A stretch of 60,229 nucleotides of DNA from Halobacteriovoraceae bacterium (GTDB taxonomy: Bacteria > Bdellovibrionota > Bacteriovoracia > Bacteriovoracales > Bacteriovoracaceae), in contig JACKAK010000013.1 of NCBI GenBank assembly GCA_020635115.1, positions 1 to 60,229 of the forward strand. The letters run 5' to 3'. Below, piece after piece: positions 45,870 through 54,678 of this stretch. The notes beneath the pieces were generated by a model, which had not been told where the DNA came from, made no database searches, and saw only the letters and a program-made list of their open reading frames with translations. Both the position numbers and the translations under genes were made by a program. Position 1 is the first letter of the stretch. Each line of letters starts with the position of its first letter.

Positions 45870-47093
45870 CTAATGCACCGTAGGGGTTACTGCTTCAACG
45901 GTCTGGCCAATGCCAACTCCTCCACAGTCTCTTTGGGTGCGCCCCACCCTGTTAATATTTTTTGCTGCATTTAAATCTGCATCTTCTTTGTGCCCACAAT
46001 TCAAACACTCAAAATGTTTGTTCTTGCGGTTCATCTTATTGTTGTACAGACATTCACTGCATCTCGTACTTGTGAACTTGGGATTCACTAACTCTAGATG
46101 ACCACCATTCCATTCACATTTATAGCTTAGTTGGAGAGCAAAAATTCCCCAACCCTGAAAAAGAATTTCACGGTTCAGCCCTGACTTTGCCGCAACATTT
46201 TTTCCTGGAGTTTCGAGAGTTCCCTTTGCTGACTTTGACATGTTTTTAATCTTTAAGTCCTCAAGAGTAACATAGCTGTGATTCTTAGCTATATAGCTTG
46301 ATGCCTTATGTAGAAAATCATGTCTTATGCTAGCTATTTTTGAATGTAGTTTTCTAATTTTATTATTCACTTTCTTCCAACTTTGGGAGAATTTCTTTTT
46401 AAGTCTCAACCTTTTTTGCAAAACTTTGATTCTCTCTCTAAGTATGTGACAATTTTTTGGAAGGGTAAATTTTAAATTTCTCAAACAGTCATCTCTTGAA
46501 CTTAAAACCAACGTCTCTGAAATTCCCCGGTCGATACCAACTGTAGGAAGATTGTTATATGGTATTTCAAGGTGTTTTTCACTGCAAAAAGCAATATACC
46601 AGCCATCAACCTCTTTTTTAATAGTCGCATTTTTGATTTTGCCTTCAATTTTTCGACTTAATCTAAATGCGACTTCTCCGATTTTAGGAAGCTTAACAAA
46701 AGCTTTCTTTCGAGTTACTTTTCTCACAGAGAATTGTTTAGCGTCTGGAAAACGAAAACTATCACCAATTCCCTTTTTCTTGTATTTTGGAAATCCAAAA
46801 CCGGATCTCCAAAATGACTTAAAGGCCTTATCTAAATCTTTTAAAGACTGTTGAAGAATTTGTGCCGGAGAATCTTTGATCCACTCAAATCCCTCACACG
46901 ATTTTAGGTCCTTTAACTCATTTGCCTGATCATAGTAGTTAATTGAGCTTCTATATTGAGTCCATGAAAGAATTCTATGCTCAAGGCAAAGGTTATAGAG
47001 AAACCGACAGGTTCCGGCCCATGAGGAAAATATCTCAATTTGACTCTCACTAGGATTTAACTTGAATTTATAGGCCAGATTAATCTTTTCCAT
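45870..47093 (-). CDS. tnpB: TnpB RNA-guided nuclease, copy 1
   Basis: 407 aa. N-terminal YKFKLNPSESQIEIFSSWAGTCRFLYNL, RuvC motifs VGIDRGISETL (first Asp), TLEDLKI (Glu) and EDADLNAAKNI (last Asp), and a zinc finger with CSEC and CLNC. All catalytic acids are present, so it looks active. TnpB cuts DNA using a guide RNA made at the adjacent element end, here the left edge near 45824-45870. Confidence 0.95.
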   Translation of the reverse strand: MEKINLAYKFKLNPSESQIEIFSSWAGTCRFLYNLCLEHRILSWTQYRSSINYYDQANELKDLKSCEGFEWIKDSPAQILQQSLKDLDKAFKSFWRSGFGFPKYKKKGIGDSFRFPDAKQFSVRKVTRKKAFVKLPKIGEVAFRLSRKIEGKIKNATIKKEVDGWYIAFCSEKHLEIPYNNLPTVGIDRGISETLVLSSRDDCLRNLKFTLPKNCHILRERIKVLQKRLRLKKKFSQSWKKVNNKIRKLHSKIASIRHDFLHKASSYIAKNHSYVTLEDLKIKNMSKSAKGTLETPGKNVAAKSGLNREILFQGWGIFALQLSYKCEWNGGHLELVNPKFTSTRCSECLYNNKMNRKNKHFECLNCGHKEDADLNAAKNINRVGRTQRDCGGVGIGQTVEAVTPTVH

Positions 47094-47150
47094 ACAGACT
47101 TAGAATATCACTTCTTGACCTATTGGCCAAGAGAAATTAATTATTAGTCT

Positions 47151-47600
47151 ATGAGTAATTTAAATTCAAATAAATCAATCAAAGAACGTACAAATCCAAA
47201 GATCAGACATGGCAGACACTGCACCTTTCTGCTTCATGCACACTTAGTCTTTGTAACAAAATATAGGCGAGTTTGCTTTACATCGCGAGTATTAGATCAC
47301 CTCAAAGAAGTTTTTAATTCCGTATGCTCTGATTTTGAAGCGGAGTTGGTTGAATTTGAAGGAGAAGGCGATCACGTTCATCTTCTGGTAAATTACCCGC
47401 CAAAAGTGACGCTTTCAAAACTTGTGGGATCTTTAAAGGGGGTTTCATCAAGATATATTCGAGAATCAAATTATCCTGAAATTAGAAAAAAACTATGGGG
47501 AAATGCTCTTTGGTCACCTAGTTATTTTGCAGGAAGTTGTGGAGGGGCGCCACTGGAAGTCATCAAGCAATATATAGAGCAGCAAGACAGACCTCATTAA
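47151..47600 (+). CDS. tnpA: Y1 transposase TnpA, copy 1
   Basis: 149 aa. HUH motif GDHVHLLVNYPP and catalytic Tyr in LEVIKQYIEQQ. Moves the element as single-stranded DNA, which conjugation provides. Starts 58 bp from tnpB, divergently. Confidence 0.95.
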   Translation: MSNLNSNKSIKERTNPKIRHGRHCTFLLHAHLVFVTKYRRVCFTSRVLDHLKEVFNSVCSDFEAELVEFEGEGDHVHLLVNYPPKVTLSKLVGSLKGVSSRYIRESNYPEIRKKLWGNALWSPSYFAGSCGGAPLEVIKQYIEQQDRPH

Positions 47601-47719
47601 CCTCGCCAGTGGGCATTTGCTTATATCTCCGCACTAAAGTACCGAGTTTTACGCAAATTTTTGATAAAAAATTTAGAAAAAGCGATGAAAAGGATCTCAC
47701 TAAAAATAAGGCATTTATC

Positions 47720-47848
47720 ATGAGTGATTCTAGTGTTTTTGATTTCTATAACAAAAAACACATTGAGAACAGGCCGCTTCATTATGATGATATGCCGACA
47801 TTTGAAGAAATCTTGAACTCAATAAAAAAAGTAAGTAATAAGCTTTAA
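47720..47848 (+). CDS. 42-aa protein before the PIN gene
   Basis: MSDSSVFDFYNKKHIENRP and ending IKKVSNKL. Acidic, no signal peptide. It ends 16 nt before the PIN-domain start. It could be a small antitoxin or an accessory subunit of the PIN protein; the frame is open upstream to the IS edge. Confidence 0.45.
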   Translation: MSDSSVFDFYNKKHIENRPLHYDDMPTFEEILNSIKKVSNKL

Positions 47849-47864
47849 CGATTGCGAGGGATGT

Positions 47865-48935
47865 TTGGAAATATTATCAATTGATACTTCAGTTTTCTTC
47901 AAAGATAATTTTAACGTTGGTTCAACAAAGTATCTCAAATTACTTCAGCTAGCAAGACATCATCATATTAAGTTACTAATCCCTGACATAGTTCAAAAGG
48001 AAGTACATGGTCATTTGAAGAATAAAATACACTCAGCAATAAATGATCTGAATAAATTTTCTCAATCAGCTAGTATTTTAAAAAATCTTGATAATGACTT
48101 CAGTTATTTTTTTAAAAAGTACAACGAAGAGGAACTATTTCAAAAAATTAAGGAATTTTTCAATTTTTTTATTGAGCAAATGAGCGCCGAGACAATAGAT
48201 ACTTCTAACATTTGCTCATCTGAAATAATTAATAATTATTTTGAAGGCAAACCACCATTCAAAAATTCAAATAAAATCAAAACAACTAGCAATGACAAAC
48301 GATTTGAATTCCCTGATGCCATTATTCTTAGTTCTCTAGAACAATGGGCAAATAATAATGACAGTATTGTAAACCTGATTTCTGTAGATAGCGGATGGGA
48401 AGAATTCGCAAGTAATAAAAATTGCTTTACCTGCTTCAAAACTGTTGAACAGTTTATTGAAAACAGTCTTGATAGAATAAACATAGTTCCTAGTATTGTA
48501 AAATCTCTTTTGGATCAAAAGGATCAAGATGTTTGTAAACGTATAGTAGAAGACATTTCTTTTAATTATCACTTTTTCTGTATCAATTATGATGCGGAAG
48601 TCATTGATACTCACAGTTTCAAAATTACTAATCTGGACCTTTCAACAGTAGATTTTGAAATAGGCGACAATGTAGGAGTAGCTATATTTAGTGGAACGCT
48701 ATCGTTTAAAGCAGAAGTTGAATATGGAGACCCCGATTCGATGTTTAGAGACCCAGATGATAGGGAACTGTATTATAGACAAAAAATAACCCAAACACTA
48801 ACAAGAGAAACTCCAATTGAGGGAGAAGTGAATTTTTATTTGGATGATAATCTTAATGATTGTACCATTGATAGTGTTACAGTAAGTAAACCTACAGATT
48901 CAATCCAAATAAATTTGGAAGAAGATTACTTTTAA
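47865..48935 (+). CDS. PIN-domain protein (DUF4935-like)
   Basis: 356 aa from a TTG with GCGAGGG ahead. The PIN nuclease acids are visible: LSIDTSVFF (Asp7), PDIVQKEVHGH (Glu), FEFPDAIILSSL (Asp) and LISVDSGWEEF (Asp), in residues 1-185. The C-terminal 170 residues form a beta-rich domain (FKITNLDLSTVDFEIGDN). Probably an RNase of a defence or toxin type. Confidence 0.75.
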   Translation: MEILSIDTSVFFKDNFNVGSTKYLKLLQLARHHHIKLLIPDIVQKEVHGHLKNKIHSAINDLNKFSQSASILKNLDNDFSYFFKKYNEEELFQKIKEFFNFFIEQMSAETIDTSNICSSEIINNYFEGKPPFKNSNKIKTTSNDKRFEFPDAIILSSLEQWANNNDSIVNLISVDSGWEEFASNKNCFTCFKTVEQFIENSLDRINIVPSIVKSLLDQKDQDVCKRIVEDISFNYHFFCINYDAEVIDTHSFKITNLDLSTVDFEIGDNVGVAIFSGTLSFKAEVEYGDPDSMFRDPDDRELYYRQKITQTLTRETPIEGEVNFYLDDNLNDCTIDSVTVSKPTDSIQINLEEDYF

Positions 48936-49005
48936 TTTTCCCTATACTCAGCCATATCCCCGTCTCTTTAAAGGCCTTGAAACGCAAATATGGGCTTCGT
49001 TTTTC

Positions 49006-49947
49006 TTAAGATTTTTTAAAATTCAGTGAAAGTAGGGGATTATCTTCGATTTTCTCTTCGCGAACCAAATAACCCTTGGTCGTGTTGATATTTGAATGCC
49101 CTGAGACTTCAGCAACAGATTCAATCCGATGACCATTTTCTAGAAGATTCGAAATCACCCCTCGTCTAAATGAATGAAGAGTTTTATCAATATCCATCCC
49201 TAAACTCATCAAAGTTTTTTTGAGCATTGCATGGACTGAATGACGACGAATAGGGGAGGCAATATTTTTTTGAACGGCCGTGAAAATATAATCATCTTCA
49301 ATTTTTTCACGTCTTCTCATTAATTCTTTTAAAACACTCCAAAGCTTTGGATGAATGGGTATTTTTCTAATCTTTGATCCTTTGCCGTGAATTAAAACAA
49401 CTCTAACATCGTTTTTTTCTCGTATATCAGACACGCGAACATTAATGGCCTCGCTTATTCGGCATCCCGTATAAGATAAAAAGGTGAGTATGGCCTTATT
49501 ATTAAGAGATTGAATGGTTTTACCATCATAAAATTCACAAATTTGATCAATTTCAGCGTCACTAAGGCCCGTTTTATCACGAATTGCAATGGCCTTTGGC
49601 CTATCAACGCCAAGTACAGGGTTTTCACTCATAAGTTTAGCGTTCACAAGCTTATTAAAAAGTGAGCTTAAAGATGATAATTTTCTGTGAATGGTGTTTG
49701 GGGCATAGACTCCATCTAGTGAATCTCTATAGTCAATTATATGTCCCATATTAATTTCATGAGGGCCCTTGAGACGAATTCCTTGGAGGTTTAAAAAGGC
49801 CGCAAAATCGTAAAAATCAGTCGTATAGGCCATGCGCGTATTGTCTGATAGAAAGTTTTTTAAAAAATGAGATATCGTAGTTTCTAGATCAGCTTTTTGC
49901 TTTACGTTTTCTAAATTTTTTGAATCTAAAATGATCAAATCATCCAT
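49006..49947 (-). CDS. Tyrosine recombinase (XerC/D-like)
   Basis: 313 aa from the inner ATG at 49947, with GAAGG 8 nt upstream; the frame is open to 50004. Catalytic residues are all visible: Arg in TGCRISEA, Lys in HGKGSKIRKIP, HSFRRG, SGHSNINTTKGY with His and the nucleophile Tyr. It may resolve plasmid dimers or integrate cassettes. Candidate core sites lie just upstream. Confidence 0.9.
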   Translation of the reverse strand: MDDLIILDSKNLENVKQKADLETTISHFLKNFLSDNTRMAYTTDFYDFAAFLNLQGIRLKGPHEINMGHIIDYRDSLDGVYAPNTIHRKLSSLSSLFNKLVNAKLMSENPVLGVDRPKAIAIRDKTGLSDAEIDQICEFYDGKTIQSLNNKAILTFLSYTGCRISEAINVRVSDIREKNDVRVVLIHGKGSKIRKIPIHPKLWSVLKELMRRREKIEDDYIFTAVQKNIASPIRRHSVHAMLKKTLMSLGMDIDKTLHSFRRGVISNLLENGHRIESVAEVSGHSNINTTKGYLVREEKIEDNPLLSLNFKKS

Positions 49948-50003
49948 TAACATTGACCTTCGTTCGTTTTTTACAATTTTAGCACAAGCATTTTTAAAGG
50001 CCA

Positions 50004-50035
50004 AGAGCGAACATAACGTTCTTTATGTTCGCTCT
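50004..50035. repeat. Recombination-site-like inverted repeat 1
   Basis: Perfect 13-bp arms (AGAGCGAACATAA and complement) around a 6-bp spacer CGTTCT, then a T-run. The architecture matches a dif-type core site but could also be a terminator; it lies 57 bp from the recombinase start codon. Confidence 0.6.
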
Positions 50036-50066
50036 TTTTTATGAAAAAATTGGGAAATATTGACTG

Positions 50067-50086
50067 AACATAAGTGTTTTTATGTT
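50067..50086. repeat. Recombination-site-like inverted repeat 2
   Basis: AACATAA, spacer GTGTTT, TTATGTT. It has the same inner arms and spacer length as the site at 50010-50029, centred 57 bp away. There is no T-run, so a terminator does not explain it. Confidence 0.6.
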
Positions 50087-50147
50087 AACTAATTTGAGCG
50101 AAAAAAAGTTGATTACGCGACTTTGACCATTAATTCACAACCATTTT

Positions 50148-50417
50148 CTATTTTCCTGAACTGGCAATTTGAATGGCCCTTAGATCGCTTTGTTTGATTT
50201 CTTTAAAAAGACAGGCCCTAAGATATTTATTAAGAAGAGTTTGATACTTTTCCCCATCAATGGCCGCTTGACGCTTCAACTCTTCAAGTATGTCTAAATC
50301 AATAGATGTAGTAATCCTAACTTTTACATCTTTTGTTTTAATTTCATTGTCAGGCAATAATCCATCTTTTTTAAATTTTTTTTCAGCTTTTTTACTAAGT
50401 TTAATCTTCTTTGCCAT
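50148..50417 (-). CDS. Ribbon-helix-helix antitoxin-like protein
   Basis: 89 aa from the ATG at 50417. A Lys-rich start, then KVRITTSIDLDILEELKRQAAIDGEKYQTLLNKYLR, which is the RHH pattern of BrnA/CopG-type antitoxins. Overlaps the DUF4160 gene by 17 nt, forming a two-gene module. Confidence 0.75.
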   Translation of the reverse strand: MAKKIKLSKKAEKKFKKDGLLPDNEIKTKDVKVRITTSIDLDILEELKRQAAIDGEKYQTLLNKYLRACLFKEIKQSDLRAIQIASSGK

Positions 50418-50658
50418 GAAATCTCTCCCACTCATCCATTAAAATTTTTATACGTTCCTCAGTGAGGAAATTTTGGATAAGTTTGAAGTCTTTTTTGCTA
50501 ATTCCTTCGAGATCGATGACCTCAAAATTTTGCAAATCAATTTTTAAAAACCCTTTATAATTACTCTTCTTAGGGAAGTATATATGACAATGCGGAGGAT
50601 TGTGATCTCTAGAAAATACGTAAACTTCAAAATGATCATGCCAAAATACTTTTCCCAT
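50401..50658 (-). CDS. DUF4160-like protein
   Basis: 85 aa. The DUF4160 signature FSRDHNPPHCHIYFP is clear. Family members usually sit beside small regulatory proteins in toxin-antitoxin-like pairs. Here the partner is the RHH gene that overlaps its end. Confidence 0.75.
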   Translation of the reverse strand: MGKVFWHDHFEVYVFSRDHNPPHCHIYFPKKSNYKGFLKIDLQNFEVIDLEGISKKDFKLIQNFLTEERIKILMDEWERFHGKED

Positions 50659-50790
50659 TTTCTAGTATTATAGCACAGAATATGTTATATGCAATATATA
50701 TGTATATTATGAACATTTTCAATAATATCAATAATCTATGAGTTATATTGACGTCCTCCCCTCACTAAAGATAAGGGGATTCCTAAAGTG

Positions 50791-52014
50791 CTAATGCACC
50801 GTAGGGGTTACTGCTTCAACGGTCTGGCCAATGCCAACTCCTCCACAGTCTCTTTGGGTGCGCCCCACCCTGTTAATATTTTTTGCTGCATTTAAATCTG
50901 CATCTTCTTTGTGCCCACAATTCAAACACTCAAAATGTTTGTTCTTGCGGTTCATCTTATTGTTGTACAGACATTCACTGCATCTCGTACTTGTGAACTT
51001 GGGATTCACTAACTCTAGATGACCACCATTCCATTCACATTTATAGCTTAGTTGGAGAGCAAAAATTCCCCAACCCTGAAAAAGAATTTCACGGTTCAGC
51101 CCTGACTTTGCCGCAACATTTTTTCCTGGAGTTTCGAGAGTTCCCTTTGCTGACTTTGACATGTTTTTAATCTTTAAGTCCTCAAGAGTAACATAGCTGT
51201 GATTCTTAGCTATATAGCTTGATGCCTTATGTAGAAAATCATGTCTTATGCTAGCTATTTTTGAATGTAGTTTTCTAATTTTATTATTCACTTTCTTCCA
51301 ACTTTGGGAGAATTTCTTTTTAAGTCTCAACCTTTTTTGCAAAACTTTGATTCTCTCTCTAAGTATGTGACAATTTTTTGGAAGGGTAAATTTTAAATTT
51401 CTCAAACAGTCATCTCTTGAACTTAAAACCAACGTCTCTGAAATTCCCCGGTCGATACCAACTGTAGGAAGATTGTTATATGGTATTTCAAGGTGTTTTT
51501 CACTGCAAAAAGCAATATACCAGCCATCAACCTCTTTTTTAATAGTCGCATTTTTGATTTTGCCTTCAATTTTTCGACTTAATCTAAATGCGACTTCTCC
51601 GATTTTAGGAAGCTTAACAAAAGCTTTCTTTCGAGTTACTTTTCTCACAGAGAATTGTTTAGCGTCTGGAAAACGAAAACTATCACCAATTCCCTTTTTC
51701 TTGTATTTTGGAAATCCAAAACCGGATCTCCAAAATGACTTAAAGGCCTTATCTAAATCTTTTAAAGACTGTTGAAGAATTTGTGCCGGAGAATCTTTGA
51801 TCCACTCAAATCCCTCACACGATTTTAGGTCCTTTAACTCATTTGCCTGATCATAGTAGTTAATTGAGCTTCTATATTGAGTCCATGAAAGAATTCTATG
51901 CTCAAGGCAAAGGTTATAGAGAAACCGACAGGTTCCGGCCCATGAGGAAAATATCTCAATTTGACTCTCACTAGGATTTAACTTGAATTTATAGGCCAGA
52001 TTAATCTTTTCCAT
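50791..52014 (-). CDS. tnpB: TnpB RNA-guided nuclease, copy 2
   Basis: 407 aa, same protein as copy 1 residue for residue, so the duplication is recent. Its guide would come from the sequence left of 50745, which differs from that of copy 1. Confidence 0.95.
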   Translation of the reverse strand: MEKINLAYKFKLNPSESQIEIFSSWAGTCRFLYNLCLEHRILSWTQYRSSINYYDQANELKDLKSCEGFEWIKDSPAQILQQSLKDLDKAFKSFWRSGFGFPKYKKKGIGDSFRFPDAKQFSVRKVTRKKAFVKLPKIGEVAFRLSRKIEGKIKNATIKKEVDGWYIAFCSEKHLEIPYNNLPTVGIDRGISETLVLSSRDDCLRNLKFTLPKNCHILRERIKVLQKRLRLKKKFSQSWKKVNNKIRKLHSKIASIRHDFLHKASSYIAKNHSYVTLEDLKIKNMSKSAKGTLETPGKNVAAKSGLNREILFQGWGIFALQLSYKCEWNGGHLELVNPKFTSTRCSECLYNNKMNRKNKHFECLNCGHKEDADLNAAKNINRVGRTQRDCGGVGIGQTVEAVTPTVH

Positions 52015-52071
52015 ACAGACTTAGAATATCACTTCTTGACCTATTGGCCAAGAGAAATTAATTATTAGTCT

Positions 52072-52521
52072 ATGAGTAATTTAAATTCAAATAAATCAAT
52101 CAAAGAACGTACAAATCCAAAGATCAGACATGGCAGACACTGCACCTTTCTGCTTCATGCACACTTAGTCTTTGTAACAAAATATAGGCGAGTTTGCTTT
52201 ACATCGCGAGTATTAGATCACCTCAAAGAAGTTTTTAATTCCGTATGCTCTGATTTTGAAGCGGAGTTGGTTGAATTTGAAGGAGAAGGCGATCACGTTC
52301 ATCTTCTGGTAAATTACCCGCCAAAAGTGACGCTTTCAAAACTTGTGGGATCTTTAAAGGGGGTTTCATCAAGATATATTCGAGAATCAAATTATCCTGA
52401 AATTAGAAAAAAACTATGGGGAAATGCTCTTTGGTCACCTAGTTATTTTGCAGGAAGTTGTGGAGGGGCGCCACTGGAAGTCATCAAGCAATATATAGAG
52501 CAGCAAGACAGACCTCATTAA
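52072..52521 (+). CDS. tnpA: Y1 transposase TnpA, copy 2
   Basis: 149 aa, same protein as copy 1 (HVHLLV and IKQYIEQQ motifs intact). Confidence 0.95.
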   Translation: MSNLNSNKSIKERTNPKIRHGRHCTFLLHAHLVFVTKYRRVCFTSRVLDHLKEVFNSVCSDFEAELVEFEGEGDHVHLLVNYPPKVTLSKLVGSLKGVSSRYIRESNYPEIRKKLWGNALWSPSYFAGSCGGAPLEVIKQYIEQQDRPH

Positions 52522-52658
52522 CCTCGCCAGTGGGCATTTGCTTATATCTCCGCACTAAAGTACCGAGTTTTACGCAAATTTTTGATAAATAATATATCTC
52601 ATAGAGGGTATTTTTTCCGTTTTCGCGTTCGTTTCGGGAGCGCAGTTTACAGCAGTTT

Positions 52659-52970
52659 TTATATTGCGTCTTTTTGGCGCAGAAATTTCTCCCGAGAACG
52701 CTCAATTTTTTTAATTTCTTTACTCTTTTTAAAGTCCCCATTAGGAAATAACAAATCTTGGGGATGTGCACCAAGGGCCGCTGCAATTTTTGTGGCCGAC
52801 TTTACTGTTAGCTCTACACGGTCATTTTCAATGGCGCTAAGATTATTCATCTTAATACCTGTTATCTTTTCAAGATCTTTTAAAGTCATGCCAAAACCTT
52901 TTCTATAGGCCCTAACGATTTCACCAGACGTTGTATCTTCTGGTACAAGCAGATCTAAAATATCTTTCAT
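52659..52970 (-). CDS. Xre-family antitoxin (HigA-like)
   Basis: 103 aa. Helix-turn-helix in residues 20-75: GMTLKDLEKITGIKMNNLSAIENDRVELTVKSATKIAAALG. Basic tail. It follows the toxin gene by 3 nt, the usual HigBA order. Confidence 0.85.
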   Translation of the reverse strand: MKDILDLLVPEDTTSGEIVRAYRKGFGMTLKDLEKITGIKMNNLSAIENDRVELTVKSATKIAAALGAHPQDLLFPNGDFKKSKEIKKIERSREKFLRQKDAI

Positions 52971-52973
52971 TTT

Positions 52974-53279
52974 TTACTCCTTCCCATAATTATGGTCTGG
53001 GGTGATTCTCACAACTTCTACAATGATCTCATAATTGATAATTCTATAGATAATCCTGCCACTGCTACTAAAACAAGAAGACCTATACCCTTTCCACTGC
53101 TTGTCCAGTTTATGGTCATCATAGACAGGAATTTCTCTAATTTTTTCTGGCCCAAACTGTTCAATACGATTTCTCCAAACCTTAATTATCTTAATGTCCT
53201 CAATGGTGATATTCCCTCTTTTGAAGTCATTTTTGAGCTTATTTTCCACGTCCTTTGTAAATCGTACTTTCCATGACAT
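52974..53279 (-). CDS. RelE/HigB-like toxin
   Basis: 101 aa from the ATG with AAGGACAAGGA ahead; the frame is open 33 nt further. MSWKVRFTKDVENKL, KLDKQWKGYRSSCFSSSGRIIYRI and IVEVVRITPDHNYGKE give the RelE fold, with the basic and His residues expected of an mRNA interferase. Confidence 0.82.
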   Translation of the reverse strand: MSWKVRFTKDVENKLKNDFKRGNITIEDIKIIKVWRNRIEQFGPEKIREIPVYDDHKLDKQWKGYRSSCFSSSGRIIYRIINYEIIVEVVRITPDHNYGKE

Positions 53280-53494
53280 TCCTTGTCCTTCATTAAGGTT
53301 ATAATAAACCATAAGTTATTATATATTATAACTTATAATTAAATATAACTCAACACGTATATATTATGCAAATCGCTGAAAAGAGACGATATTTCACCTA
53401 TACCAAGACTAGGACATGCCTCGAATGTGGCCATTTCAGCTAAATATGAGGTCCATTTTTTGATTCGCTTTTAGAATCTTGTAGAAATAACACT

Positions 53495-53848
53495 TTAATA
53501 CTTTGACAACAACTCTGTAGACAGTACAAATACATTAATAGCCTCACAATATCTTTTTTCAGCGAAGAGAATTTGGGAAAAGAGAAATAGTTGGCCTATG
53601 TATCATTTTGCAGAAGTCGCACTTTTTTCTGAATATTCTAGTGCTCTCTGGATTGCCACATTGGCAAAATAGTATTCTTCGAGTGACAAAAATAGTTCTG
53701 CCATTTCTTCTAATATATTTGATTTCTGTTCTAATGAAATATCATCGAGAATCTTATTTTCAAGACATCTGAGTTTCTTGCGTGCAAATGACTCAGAAGA
53801 ATAAATTTTCTTCTTCCCGCACTTCATAAAAGAGTGTATTGATTTCAT
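53495..53848 (-). pseudogene. Helical-repeat gene with in-frame stop, copy of 55202-55561
   Basis: 81 residues to a TGA at 53603; the same frame then continues YIGQLFLFSQILFAEKRYCEAINVF and ends at 53495. The parts match the intact relative throughout (DISLEQKSNILEEMAELFLSLEE). TPR-like helix pairs. One nonsense mutation separates it from a full gene of about 117 aa. Confidence 0.7.
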
Positions 53849-53974
53849 AGCACTATTATAAGGTGTTTTTGTCCATTTTTCTAACTTCCTGGTATTAGAT
53901 TTGAACTCATTTCAATAGTGATATTTTGCAAATACCTAGTGGCAATTTTTTGTGTTTTCTGACAAAAAGAGTGA

Positions 53975-54148
53975 ATGAAAAATAAAATAATTAATGATTA
54001 TATCAATCACTTCGAAGTTCCTATAGAGCGGCAATACACTGTCTGTGATGAATGTCGTATACGGTTTCACATTTCTATGGGAGATATTATTGGAGAAAAT
54101 ATTTACTGTTCAAAATGTTTAGATTTCATGTTTAAATTTAAAAGATAG
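53975..54148 (+). pseudogene. Zinc-ribbon protein, truncated copy
   Basis: 57 residues, the same as the first 57 of the gene at 55690 apart from a Val/Ile change, then TAG in place of the Trp codon TGG. Both Cys pairs (CDEC and CSKC) remain, so a zinc fold could still form. Confidence 0.65.
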
Positions 54149-54258
54149 GAAATATAAATATTCATACTAAAAAAATGATTACACCCTCGCTGAACAACTC
54201 CAAGAAGGCCATGCCATTTTACAGTAACGCTGTATAACTGTTTTTGTCTTGTGACTTT

Positions 54259-54678
54259 TTAGGCCGATTGCGAGTGTTGCTTTGAGATGAAAATCCCTTT
54301 TAAGCGATTACTTGGAAGTATTTCCAGAATCTTTTCAAGTGTTTCAATTCCGGTATTCGCCATGGCCTTTTCAATGCTCTTGTATGTGCTTAATCCAATA
54401 CCAAGAATTTCTGCAAATTCTTCTTGTGAATTTCCGGCCTTCGAGCGCTCAAGAACTAATGTAATTGCAAGTTTCTCTTTAAGAGAAAGTTTGAGATGAT
54501 TCATCATGTAATTATAATTTTGATAAGCTCCATCAACTTCATATCCAATAATATCATCTGTACCTTTTTGAACAAATGCTAATATATCCTCATTTTCTGT
54601 TTCTCTTCCTCTGTTAGGGACACCAGTTTTAAAGTAAAAATAAAGTAAGTTTGTCTTTGAGTTAAAATCTATCTTCAT
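54259..54678 (-). CDS. DUF2283-like/HTH antitoxin
   Basis: 139 aa. N-terminal NLLYFYFKTG, DILAFVQKGTDDIIGYEVDGA resembles DUF2283. C-terminal Xre HTH in residues 85-125 (NSQEEFAEILGIGLSTYKSIEKAMAN). It starts on the stop of the upstream gene (ATGA), as in toxin-antitoxin pairs. Confidence 0.7.
   Translation of the reverse strand: MKIDFNSKTNLLYFYFKTGVPNRGRETENEDILAFVQKGTDDIIGYEVDGAYQNYNYMMNHLKLSLKEKLAITLVLERSKAGNSQEEFAEILGIGLSTYKSIEKAMANTGIETLEKILEILPSNRLKGIFISKQHSQSA

Larger units (their letters stand above)
45824..47668. mobile_element. IS200/IS605-type element, copy 1
   Basis: 1845 bp, judged from the limits of identity with copy 2 (constant offset 4921). Divergent tnpB (minus) and tnpA (plus). 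The left end has a short hairpin TCCCCT/AGGGGA (45836-45858) and no terminal inverted repeats, as expected. The right boundary shared by both copies is GATAAA, which reads TTTATC on the tnpB strand. Confidence 0.93.
50745..52589. mobile_element. IS200/IS605-type element, copy 2
   Basis: Identical to copy 1 in gene content, ends and orientation, offset 4921 bp. Same outer limits ATATTGACG and GATAAA. Both copies bracket 47669-50744, which could be mobile as a unit or deleted by recombination. Confidence 0.93.
53400..54230. repeat. Duplicated cassette, copy 1
   Basis: Direct repeat of 55100-55961, limits approximate. Best conserved is 53925-54147 against 55640-55862, with very few differences. 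Also shared are GCTAAATATGAGG near the left edge and ATGCCATTTTA at the right edge. Contains a divergent pair, helical-repeat gene and zinc-ribbon gene, both with nonsense mutations in this copy. Confidence 0.7.

Noticed and set aside
45910..51775. Plus-strand frames inside both IS copies (45910-46101, 46552-46854 and equivalents)
   Set aside because: Antisense shadows of tnpB, repeated only because the element is repeated.
28932..54148. Stop-codon reassignment
   Set aside because: In-frame TAA (traG), TGA (53603, and near 5230) and TAG (54146) all occur, but each codon also ends many genes normally, so separate mutations explain them better.
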